Source of the DNA: Cytophagales bacterium
Lineage (GTDB): Bacteria > Bacteroidota > Bacteroidia > Cytophagales > Cyclobacteriaceae
Reading direction: 5' to 3'
DNA: 8,379 nucleotides
Assembly: GCA_003504855.1 (NCBI GenBank)
Contig: DNZD01000200.1
Coordinates: 1-8,379, forward strand
A model generated the notes under the pieces. It worked only from the letters and a program-made list of their open reading frames with translations, had not been told where the DNA came from and did not search any database. Below, one piece after another: positions 1 to 6,651 of this stretch (position 1 is the stretch's first letter; each line of letters starts with the position of its first letter). A program made the position numbers and the translations under genes.

Positions 1-1
1 C

Positions 2-757
2 GGCATCTTCGCTGCTGTACCTTTTGCCATTTGGTTCTTCCTGGGAATTGAGGGTGTGGCAAATCTGGCGGAGGAGGCGAAAGATCCGCGTCATACTATG
101 TCGCGCGGGTTTCTGGCGACCTTGTTTACATTGATCGCGGTGTGTTTTCTTACCTTCTTCGGATCGGTGGGGCAGGCAGGATGGGAAGCCGTGGTGTATG
201 GAACGGACGGCACAACCTCCGATGCGCCGCTGCCGATGGCTATTCAATTGATTCCTGATTCTTCAGCTCGTAACGTGCAGATTCTCATTGCCCTTGGGTT
301 GTTTGGCCTGGTGGCATCATTTAATGGACTCATGCTGGCGGCTGGAAGGTCCCTGTATGAATTTGGTCGCGTCACCCGAATAATACGTTGGATGGGAACA
401 CTGAGTGAGCGCCATAAGACCCCCCGCAATGCGCTGCTGCTAAACCTCGTGATTGGCCTGATCGCATTGTTCTCCGGCAAAACATCCGAAGTGATCACCT
501 TGTCCGTTTGCGGAGCGCTGGTTGTGTACATCAGTTCGATGATTTCATTGATTGTACTGCGACGCACCGAGCCCAACCTGGACCGGCCGTTTCGGGTACC
601 CTTATATCCTGTTTTTCCGTTGGCGGCATTGGTGATTGCCATTGGATGTCTGGTGGCATTGGTGGTGTTTAATTTTATGTTATGCGCCGTGTTCGCTGGT
701 ATAGTCGTGCTGGCGTTTGGTATATTTAAAGTCCGATCATCATCGCTCACGCCATGA
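2..757 (+). CDS. Ethanolamine-permease-type APC family transporter, C-terminal part (5' end outside window)
   Basis: Inner-membrane amino-acid/polyamine/organocation (APC) transporter, probably importing ethanolamine or a related small amine. The reading frame is open from base 2 without a start codon, so the true start lies upstream; the GTG at 56 falls inside a conserved stretch and is not a credible start. The visible 251 residues begin with PFAIWFFLGIEGVANLAEEA, which closely resembles the segment typical of ethanolamine permeases (FAIWFFxxIEGVAxxAEE), followed by KDP. SDAPLP at about bases 222-239 and HKTPRNALL at about 412-438 also fit that subfamily. About six hydrophobic segments are visible, and the arginine-rich RRTEPNLDRPFRVPLYP stretch precedes the last two, as in APC carriers. 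The stop overlaps the next start (ATGA, 754-757), tying it to the gamma-glutamylation genes. Family is certain; the ethanolamine assignment comes from sequence resemblance plus context and could instead be another amine. Confidence 0.88.
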   Translation, partial: GIFAAVPFAIWFFLGIEGVANLAEEAKDPRHTMSRGFLATLFTLIAVCFLTFFGSVGQAGWEAVVYGTDGTTSDAPLPMAIQLIPDSSARNVQILIALGLFGLVASFNGLMLAAGRSLYEFGRVTRIIRWMGTLSERHKTPRNALLLNLVIGLIALFSGKTSEVITLSVCGALVVYISSMISLIVLRRTEPNLDRPFRVPLYPVFPLAALVIAIGCLVALVVFNFMLCAVFAGIVVLAFGIFKVRSSSLTP

Positions 758-2112
758 CCACAAAAGCCATTCTGGATTATGTCAGGAACCATCCCTCCGG
801 CAAGGTGAAGATTGCCTATGCTGATATCGATGGTGTGTTGCGCGGCAAGTATGTGGCTACGGCGAAGTTTCTTTCAGCTGCAGAATCGGGAACGTCATTT
901 TGTGATGTCATTTTTGGCTGGGATGCTGGCGATGTGGTGTACGATCAGGTAGCCTACACGGGTTGGCACACCGGTTATCCCGATGCCCCGGCCCGCATCG
1001 ATCTGCAGACCTTTCGAAAGATCCCGTGGGAGCATGATGTTCCTTTTTTTCTCGGCGAACTGGTCGATGCGAAAGGGAACCCTGCTGCTGTTTGCCCGCG
1101 TCAATTGTTAGGCAAGGTGGTGCAGCAGGCAGAGCGGGCAGGGTTTGTTCCCATGGCTTCTCAGGAATTTGAGTGGTTTAATTTCTCAGAGACACCGCAG
1201 AGTGTACGCGACAAAAACTATCAGGCACTCACACCATTGTCGCCGGGGATGTTTGGTTATTCTATTTTGCGAACAACCCTGCAGCATCCATTCTTTGATG
1301 ACTTGTTTACATTGCTGCAGAAGTTTGATGTGCCCCTCGAAGGTTTGCATACGGAGACCGGGCCGGGTGTATTGGAGGCCGCAATCACCTATTCGAACGC
1401 ACTTGAAGCTGGCGATCGGGCAACGCTGTTCAAAACAGCCGTGAAGGAGATCGCCTACCGGCATGGCATCATGGCTACTTTTATGGCCAAGATACGCGAA
1501 GACCTTCCGGGTTGTGGAGGGCATGTGCATCAAAGCCTGTGGGATAAAGGTGGCAAGAAGAATCTCTTTCATGATGCCAAAGACAAACAGGGCATGAGTG
1601 AACTGATGCGTCAGTACATCGCAGGGCAGCTGGAAGCATTGCCGGTGATCCTCCCGATGTTTGCGCCGACCATTAACAGTTATAAGCGATTGGTCGAAGG
1701 AGCCTGGGCACCCACCACGCTCACATGGGGTATCGATAACCGCACCGTGGCCTTGCGTGTATTGAACAATGGCGCCAGGTCAACGCGGTTGGAAACACGT
1801 GTGATCGGAGCGGACGTGAATCCATATTTGGCCATAGCTGGATCTTTGGCAGCCGGGTTATATGGTATCCGTAAAAAATTGAAACTGCGGGTGCAGCCCG
1901 TGAAGGGCAACGGTTATGCTGACACCTCCAATGGCACCTTGCCACGTACACTCGAGGAGGCCACCGAGAGAATGGCAGCATCCAAACTTGCCCATGAGTT
2001 GTTGGGTTCGGAGTTCGTGAATCACTTTGTGCAGACACGCCGGTGGGAGTGGAAACAACATCTGAAGGCCGTAACCGATTGGGAGTATAAACGTTATTTT
2101 GAAATTATATAA
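754..2112 (+). CDS. Glutamine synthetase-like gamma-glutamyl ligase (probable gamma-glutamylethanolamide synthetase)
   Basis: Predicted cytoplasmic ATP-dependent ligase of the glutamine synthetase fold, 452 residues, joining the gamma-carboxyl of glutamate to an amine. The active-site framework is intact: metal/substrate residues E138 and E140 (QEFEW), E201 and E208 (HTETGPGVLE), H257 (GGHVHQS) and E347 (TRLETR), with phosphate/glutamate-binding arginines R312 (YKRL), R330 (DNR) and R349. The segment where true GlnA has FDGSSI, which supplies the ammonium-binding Asp and Ser, instead reads IFGWDAGD at residues 53-60. The NLYDLPPEE adenylylation loop is replaced by GNGYADTSNG around residue 388. 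Both changes point away from ammonia assimilation and toward the PuuA/IpuC/GlnA4 group acting on organic amines. An ethanolamine-type permease upstream and an alcohol dehydrogenase downstream argue for an amino alcohol, probably ethanolamine. The ATG overlaps the permease stop and has no Shine-Dalgarno sequence. The exact amine is inferred; isopropylamine, alaninol or another amine is possible. Confidence 0.9.
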   Translation: MTTKAILDYVRNHPSGKVKIAYADIDGVLRGKYVATAKFLSAAESGTSFCDVIFGWDAGDVVYDQVAYTGWHTGYPDAPARIDLQTFRKIPWEHDVPFFLGELVDAKGNPAAVCPRQLLGKVVQQAERAGFVPMASQEFEWFNFSETPQSVRDKNYQALTPLSPGMFGYSILRTTLQHPFFDDLFTLLQKFDVPLEGLHTETGPGVLEAAITYSNALEAGDRATLFKTAVKEIAYRHGIMATFMAKIREDLPGCGGHVHQSLWDKGGKKNLFHDAKDKQGMSELMRQYIAGQLEALPVILPMFAPTINSYKRLVEGAWAPTTLTWGIDNRTVALRVLNNGARSTRLETRVIGADVNPYLAIAGSLAAGLYGIRKKLKLRVQPVKGNGYADTSNGTLPRTLEEATERMAASKLAHELLGSEFVNHFVQTRRWEWKQHLKAVTDWEYKRYFEII

Positions 2113-2123
2113 GCTGGACAGCG

Positions 2124-3272
2124 ATGCGATTTGATAAGATAGTTCAATACAATTTTCCCACGACCATCAGGTTTGGTGCAGGCGTAAGCGACGAGCTGGG
2201 TGATTATCTGTTGAAAAACAAAATCCTCAGGCCTTTGGTCGTTACCGATCCGGTGGTAGGTAGCCTGGATTTCTTCCGGAAACTTATCGGACAACTAAAG
2301 AATAAGGGTTTGGCAGTGGAAGTCTTCCACGACATTCACAAGAATCCGGTGAAGTCGGATGTGTATAAGGGCGTGGACGTATGGGATGCCACCCGCCGCG
2401 ATGGAATGATCGGTATCGGTGGTGGTGCCGCCATTGACGTGGCCCGTGCCATGGTGTTGCGGGTAAACCACCGCGAAGATCTTTTCAAGTACGATGACCT
2501 TATTGGCGGCGATGTCTATGTCACCAATGATGTACCGCATTTTGTTACCATTCCCACTACGGCCGGTACGGGCAGCGAGGTAGGGCGCAGTGCCATCATC
2601 GCCGATGACGAGACCCATCAGAAGAAGATTCTCTTTTCGCCGAAGCTGTTGGCGAAAATCATCTTTGCCGATCCGATGCTGACCATGGAGTTGCCTGCAC
2701 CGGTTACAGCGGCAACGGGAATGGATGCACTCACCCACAACATGGAAGCTTTCCTGGCGAAGATGGAGCATCCGCTGTGCGAAGGCATTGCCCTGGAAGG
2801 AATATCCCTGATTCACCAGTCATTGGAAAAAGCGGTGAAGAACCCCGATGTGGAATCGCGCAGCAGCATGCTCATTGCCTCATTGATGGGAGCAGTGGCA
2901 TTTCAAAAGGGACTGGGCGTAGTTCATTCACTGGCGCATCCCATGTCGGCCTTGCTGGATACCCACCACGGACTTGCCAACGCCGTGAACATTCCCTATG
3001 GAATGGAGTTCAACATTCCGGGTTGTGAAGCCAAGTTCAGACGCATTGCACGTACGTTGGATCTGAAAGAAGAGACCGGAGCCGCTGTGGTGAAATACCT
3101 CTTTGATCTTAACAGCCGCATCGGCATACCTCATCAGCTCAGGCAGGTAGGAGTAGAGCAGAAACATCTCGATACACTGGCTGATCTGGCATTGGCTGAT
3201 TTCGCCCATCCCAACAACCCCCGCCCGGTATCCCGTGCTGACTTCCGTGCACTGTATCAAAAAGCCCTATAG
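2124..3272 (+). CDS. Iron-containing (group III) alcohol dehydrogenase, probably oxidising the gamma-glutamyl amino alcohol
   Basis: A 382-residue NAD(P)-dependent dehydrogenase of the Fe-ADH family. The N-terminal nucleotide-binding half carries GGGAAID (residues 99-105, the family GGGSxxD motif with Ala for Ser) and PTTAGTGSEV. The C-terminal helical half carries the metal ligands D201 and H205 (MDALTH), H268 (VVHSLAH) and H282 (DTHHG). The 14-residue spacing between the last two equals that in the lactaldehyde reductase FucO. Length is normal and all ligands are present, so it should be active. It starts 11 bases after the ligase gene and ends 3 bases before the hydrolase gene. In context it would oxidise the primary alcohol of gamma-glutamylethanolamide to the aldehyde, the step filled by the flavin oxidase PuuB in putrescine degradation. 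That substrate is inferred; by sequence alone it could be any short-chain alcohol dehydrogenase. Confidence 0.93.
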   Translation: MRFDKIVQYNFPTTIRFGAGVSDELGDYLLKNKILRPLVVTDPVVGSLDFFRKLIGQLKNKGLAVEVFHDIHKNPVKSDVYKGVDVWDATRRDGMIGIGGGAAIDVARAMVLRVNHREDLFKYDDLIGGDVYVTNDVPHFVTIPTTAGTGSEVGRSAIIADDETHQKKILFSPKLLAKIIFADPMLTMELPAPVTAATGMDALTHNMEAFLAKMEHPLCEGIALEGISLIHQSLEKAVKNPDVESRSSMLIASLMGAVAFQKGLGVVHSLAHPMSALLDTHHGLANAVNIPYGMEFNIPGCEAKFRRIARTLDLKEETGAAVVKYLFDLNSRIGIPHQLRQVGVEQKHLDTLADLALADFAHPNNPRPVSRADFRALYQKAL

Positions 3273-3275
3273 CCG

Positions 3276-3956
3276 ATGAGCAGATTAGCCATTGGATTGA
3301 CCGCAGGCCGTCGCTATGACAATTACCGCAACTGGCTTTCGCAGATTCCTGATGTGGAAGTGGTGAAGCTCGGTTATGAGGACGACAATTTTCAGGAGCT
3401 CTATCGCTGTCGCGGACTGGTGTTGAGTGGTGGTGAAGACGTGCATCCTGAACGCTATGGTAAGGCGGAATATGTTTCCCAATATGGACTCACGGATATC
3501 GACGTACGTCGCGATGATTTTGAATGGAAAGCATTGACCTATGCCGACCATCACGAATTTCCTATTCTTGGAATTTGTCGGGGTCTCCAGTTGGTGAATG
3601 CCTACTTCGGTGGGACATTGATTCCAGATGTGGTTTCTTTTGGCAACCCTGACCATACCCGCATTGGCGAGGGGGCAGACCGGTACCATGAGGTAACGGT
3701 TGTCGCCAAAACCTTGCTGCGAAGCATCACAGCTCCCGTCGGACAAGTAAACAGCGCTCACCACCAGTCGGCAGATGCAGTGGGTGAGGGATTGATTGTT
3801 AACGCGCGTTGCGGAAATGTTATTGAAGGGTTGGAGCGCGAAGACCAGGATAGTCCGTTTCTCCTGTGTGTACAATGGCACCCGGAGCGCATGACCGACC
3901 AACAAAGTGTATTTTCACAAAATATTTTGAACCGATTCATCGGGCATTGCCGGTGA
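3276..3956 (+). CDS. Gamma-glutamyl amide hydrolase, peptidase C26 / class I glutamine amidotransferase fold (PuuD-like)
   Basis: A 226-residue cytoplasmic amidohydrolase. The nucleophile elbow GICRGLQLVNAYFGG puts the catalytic Cys at residue 101, the VNSAHHQS motif lies near residues 152-159, and VQWHPE gives catalytic His202 and Glu204, completing a Cys-His-Glu triad. ICRG, SxHHQ and WHPE together are characteristic of PuuD (gamma-glutamyl-GABA hydrolase) and its relatives. No synthase domain is attached, so it acts as a free hydrolase. In this operon it would hydrolyse the gamma-glutamyl amide at the end of the pathway, probably gamma-glutamylglycine, releasing glycine and recycling glutamate. 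The gene begins 3 bases after the dehydrogenase stop and ends about 10 bases before the aldehyde dehydrogenase. Family confidence is high. The substrate is inferred, and hydrolysis before aldehyde oxidation cannot be excluded from sequence. Confidence 0.92.
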   Translation: MSRLAIGLTAGRRYDNYRNWLSQIPDVEVVKLGYEDDNFQELYRCRGLVLSGGEDVHPERYGKAEYVSQYGLTDIDVRRDDFEWKALTYADHHEFPILGICRGLQLVNAYFGGTLIPDVVSFGNPDHTRIGEGADRYHEVTVVAKTLLRSITAPVGQVNSAHHQSADAVGEGLIVNARCGNVIEGLEREDQDSPFLLCVQWHPERMTDQQSVFSQNILNRFIGHCR

Positions 3957-3966
3957 GTTTTATGTG

Positions 3967-5340
3967 ATGAGAGATATGAAGATCATTAATCCTGCTTCCG
4001 GTGAATTGATTCGCGAGGTGAAAGAAGACAATGCGGCCACCCTGCAGAGCAAACTCGTGGCTTTGCGCCGCGGCCAGCGTGCGTGGGTAGCCAAGTCATT
4101 GGCCAACCGCGTGGAAATCTTGCGAGGATTCTCCCGCCTTCTCGATACACGTACCGAGGAGTTGGCGGCCCTGCTAACCTCAGAAGTCGGCAAACCATTG
4201 CAGCAATCCAGAAATGAAATCAATGGTGCCCGGGCGCGCATTCAGTGGCTCACGGATCATGCGGTGCAATACCTGCAGCCCGAGACCATGACTACGGCGC
4301 CGGGACTCACGGAACAAATTGTATACGAACCATTGGGGGTGATAGCCAATATTTCCGCGTGGAACTATCCATACCTGGTAGGCACCAATGTATTTGTACC
4401 AGCTTTGCTGGCAGGCAATGCCGTGTTTTACAAGCCTTCTGAATTTGCAACCCTCACCGGGATGATGATTGGCAAGTTGATGGTAGAGGCCGGCGTTTCA
4501 GCTGACGCATTCGCTGTAGCAGTGGGGGGTAAGGAGGTTGGAGAGCAATTGCTCGAACTTCCGTTGGATGGATATTTCTTCACCGGATCCTACAAGACCG
4601 GCAAGCATATCTACGACAAAGTTGCCGCGAAGATGGTCCCCTGCCAGTGCGAATTGGGCGGGAAGGATCCATTGTATGTTACCGATGATGTGAAAGATGT
4701 AGCCGCGGTTGCTGCGGGCACTGCCGATGGGGCATTCTATAACAACGGACAAAGTTGCTGCGCCGTGGAACGAATTTACGTTCATGAGAAAGTGTATGAT
4801 GCTTATGTTGATGCGTTCGTAAAAGAAGTAAAAGGTTATAAACTCGGTGCACCGGACGAAGAAGGTGTATACATCGGTGCCTTGACCCGGCCTGCCCAGA
4901 TTACGTTGCTGGAGGAGCAGGTCAAAGAAGCTGTGGAACTGGGAGCTAAACTCCATACGGGAGGAAGCCGCGTCGCGCGAGCTGGGAACTTCTTTGAGCC
5001 CACGGTGCTTACCAACGTGTCCCATGCCATGAGTGTGATGCGCGATGAGTCGTTCGGTCCTATCATTGGCATCATGAAAGTGCGAGACGATGCAGAGGCT
5101 TTGGCTTTGATGTCCGACACGGAATATGGGCTCACCGCAGCCGTATACAGTTCCTCCGAAGACCGCGCGCGAAAAATCCTCAATCAACTTAATGTAGGTA
5201 CTGGGTATTGGAATTGCTGTGACCGGGTCAGTGCAGCTGTGCCCTGGAGCGGTCGGAAGCACTCCGGCTTCGGGGCAACCCTCAGCCACATGGGTCTTCG
5301 TGCGTTCACCAAACCAAAAGCTTATCACCTCAAACCCTGA
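3967..5340 (+). CDS. NAD(P)-dependent aldehyde dehydrogenase, probably forming gamma-glutamylglycine
   Basis: A complete ALDH superfamily enzyme of 457 residues from the ATG at 3967. The frame also allows GTG at 3964 and ATG at 3976; MKIINPASGELI from 3976 looks like a common family N-terminus, so the start is uncertain by a few codons. Visible motifs are ISAWNYP with oxyanion Asn133 (Ala where Pro is common), KPSE (Lys156, Glu159; cofactor ribose binding, favouring NAD+), FFTGS at 204-208 in the Rossmann domain, general base Glu229 (ELGGKDP), and nucleophile Cys264 in NNGQSCC, with a second Cys beside it. The C-terminus carries SGRKHSGFG. It is shorter than PuuC and nearer the 460-residue semialdehyde dehydrogenases. 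In the operon it would oxidise the gamma-glutamyl aldehyde made by the alcohol dehydrogenase. Its stop overlaps the next start (TGATG). Another semialdehyde substrate is possible. Confidence 0.93.
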   Translation: MRDMKIINPASGELIREVKEDNAATLQSKLVALRRGQRAWVAKSLANRVEILRGFSRLLDTRTEELAALLTSEVGKPLQQSRNEINGARARIQWLTDHAVQYLQPETMTTAPGLTEQIVYEPLGVIANISAWNYPYLVGTNVFVPALLAGNAVFYKPSEFATLTGMMIGKLMVEAGVSADAFAVAVGGKEVGEQLLELPLDGYFFTGSYKTGKHIYDKVAAKMVPCQCELGGKDPLYVTDDVKDVAAVAAGTADGAFYNNGQSCCAVERIYVHEKVYDAYVDAFVKEVKGYKLGAPDEEGVYIGALTRPAQITLLEEQVKEAVELGAKLHTGGSRVARAGNFFEPTVLTNVSHAMSVMRDESFGPIIGIMKVRDDAEALALMSDTEYGLTAAVYSSSEDRARKILNQLNVGTGYWNCCDRVSAAVPWSGRKHSGFGATLSHMGLRAFTKPKAYHLKP

Positions 5341-6113
5341 TGACTTCCAAACACGTCGTATTTATTCACGGTCTTTTCATGAATCCCAAAAGCTGGGACA
5401 GCTGGAAAGCGTATTTCCAAGCTCGCGGTTATACCTGCCATACGCCGGCATTTCCTTACCATGAAGGCAATCCCGAGGAGTTGAGAAAGGATCCGGACGC
5501 GCGACTGGCCCGCGTAACTTTTCGCGATGTGATCAATACCCTGGTCAAATTCATTGACCAGCTTCCGGAGAAGCCCATTTTGATTGGTCACTCGGTGGGT
5601 GCGCTGGCTGTGCAGAAACTGATCAACCTGGACAAGGGAGCGGCTGGGATTTGCATAAACTCGGCACCTCCATTGTTTATTTTTACAACCACATGGAGTT
5701 TTGTCACCACCAACATACCAGTGGTTAATCCGTTCAAGGGAAATTCAATTTTCTATCCAACGGTCGATTGGTTCCACCGTGCTTTCTGTAATACGCTTAC
5801 GATGGCTGAGACAGAAAAGGAATTCAATCAATTTGTGGTACCGGAAAGTCGAAACATCCCCAGAAGCATCACCGGCCCTCAGGGGTCCATTGACTTCAAG
5901 AAACCACATGTCCCGTTGTTGCTGACTTCCGGGGATCGGGATACCATTGTACCTGCTGACCTGAACCGTAAGAATCATCGCGCATATGCCGGGTCTTCCG
6001 GCATTACCGACTATGTCAGTTTTCAGGGCCGGTCCCATTATATCTGTGGTCAGCCTGGCTGGGAGGAAGTAGCTGACTATTGCCTGAGCTGGTTGCAAAA
6101 AGTTATGCGCTAA
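5340..6113 (+). CDS. Alpha/beta hydrolase of unknown substrate, last gene of the operon
   Basis: A 257-residue soluble serine hydrolase fold. The oxyanion-loop motif IHGLF lies near residues 9-13 and the nucleophile elbow GHSVGA gives Ser85. GDRDTIVP gives the likely acid Asp201, and GRSHYICGQPGWEEVADY gives His233, so the triad is complete. The GQPGWEEVAD ending resembles a widespread group of uncharacterised bacterial alpha/beta hydrolases. There is no signal peptide or lipobox. The start ATG overlaps the aldehyde dehydrogenase stop by one base (TGATG), so it is very probably translated with the pathway genes. No step of the gamma-glutamyl scheme needs it. It might release the substrate from an ester or amide conjugate, or remove a side product, but that is speculation. 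Esterase, lipase-like or other hydrolase activity cannot be told apart here. Confidence 0.88.
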   Translation: MTSKHVVFIHGLFMNPKSWDSWKAYFQARGYTCHTPAFPYHEGNPEELRKDPDARLARVTFRDVINTLVKFIDQLPEKPILIGHSVGALAVQKLINLDKGAAGICINSAPPLFIFTTTWSFVTTNIPVVNPFKGNSIFYPTVDWFHRAFCNTLTMAETEKEFNQFVVPESRNIPRSITGPQGSIDFKKPHVPLLLTSGDRDTIVPADLNRKNHRAYAGSSGITDYVSFQGRSHYICGQPGWEEVADYCLSWLQKVMR

Positions 6114-6120
6114 TGCATTT

Positions 6121-6197
6121 CCCGCAGATGTCGCTGATTGAATGCGCCGCAGATCAGCGCGGATAAAACACGATAGGCGAAAGGAAAACCCGCAGAT
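6121..6197. repeat. Degenerate CGCAGAT intergenic repeat with inverted repeat
   Basis: CGCAGAT occurs three times, at 6123-6129, 6148-6154 and 6191-6197. Between the first two, CGCTGAT (6132-6138) is the exact reverse complement of ATCAGCG (6153-6159), giving a potential 7-bp stem with a 14-base loop. The wording (CGCAGAT, CGCTGATT, CGCAGATCAGCGCGGAT) resembles the intergenic CGCAGATTNCGCTGATT-type repeats scattered through many Bacteroidota genomes. No T-run follows, so it does not look like a standard terminator, although it sits directly after the operon's last stop. Membership in a genome-wide family is inferred from memory of such repeats. Confidence 0.55.
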
Positions 6198-6297
6198 GCA
6201 CTTTCGGTGCTGGAATGGACATGAAATCCTCTTGTAAATTTTTCACGAGATTTGTCCGGAAAGGAGATCTCCCTTCGTCATAGAGAAAAACAACACT

Positions 6298-6651
6298 ATG
6301 ACAACACAACAAGTAGCCAATCGACTGGTCGCTCTTTGCCGCGAAGGTAAAATTCAACAGGCCATGGAAGAGCTTTATAGCGACGACATTGTGAGCCAGG
6401 AACCTGCCTATGCGCCCGTCCCGCTAGCCAAAGGAAAGAAAGCGGTGTTTGAGAAGGGTGGAAAATTCGCAGCCTCCATTGAACAACGGCATGGGGGTAA
6501 TTTCTCTGAGCCGGTCGTCGGAGGTCGCTATTTTTCTGTTGCCATGATGCTCGATGCTACCATCAAAGGACAGGGACGCGTGAAGCTGGAGGAAATTTGC
6601 ACCTATGAAGTGAAAGACGGCAAGATCGTTTGGGAACAATTCTTCTACTGA
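6298..6651 (+). CDS. SnoaL-like / NTF2-fold small protein
   Basis: A 117-residue single-domain protein resembling the SnoaL-like nuclear transport factor 2 family that is common in Bacteroidota. It begins with the helical QQVANRLVALCREGKIQQAMEELYSDDIVSQEP pattern of this fold, and ends with alternating strands, including VKLEEICTYEVKDGKIVWEQFFY, where the DGKI turn and WEQFFY end are typical. There is no signal peptide, so it is probably cytoplasmic. Family members range from enzymes to ligand-binding proteins, and no specific activity can be assigned. It follows a 184-base gap, is preceded by an A-rich leader (AGAGAAAAACAACACT), and probably has its own promoter. A purine-rich AAGGAG at 6261-6266 is 31 bases upstream of the ATG, too far to act as its ribosome site. 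Its last codons overlap the convergent transporter gene by 7 bases. Confidence 0.82.
   Translation: MTTQQVANRLVALCREGKIQQAMEELYSDDIVSQEPAYAPVPLAKGKKAVFEKGGKFAASIEQRHGGNFSEPVVGGRYFSVAMMLDATIKGQGRVKLEEICTYEVKDGKIVWEQFFY

Noticed and set aside
754..2112. Annotation as housekeeping glutamine synthetase GlnA
   Set aside because: The FDGSS ammonium-site segment and the NLYDLPPEE adenylylation loop are replaced, and the gene sits in an amine catabolism operon.
4498..5328. 276-codon open frame on the minus strand inside the aldehyde dehydrogenase gene
   Set aside because: It lies fully antisense to a well-supported ALDH, shows no recognisable motif, and is Cys/His-rich as expected of a shadow frame.
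6235..6242. TAAATTTT as a Bacteroidota -7 promoter element (TAnnTTTG) for the SnoaL-like gene
   Set aside because: The -7 match is fair, but no TTG element sits 19-21 bases upstream, so a promoter cannot be placed with confidence.
6261..6266. AAGGAG Shine-Dalgarno-like sequence
   Set aside because: It is 31 bases upstream of the SnoaL-like ATG and no start codon lies at normal spacing downstream.
6221..6283. 20-codon plus-strand frame (MKSSCKFFTRFVRKGDLPSS) ahead of the SnoaL-like gene
   Set aside because: It is short, resembles no known leader peptide and has no clear ribosome site; such frames are expected by chance.
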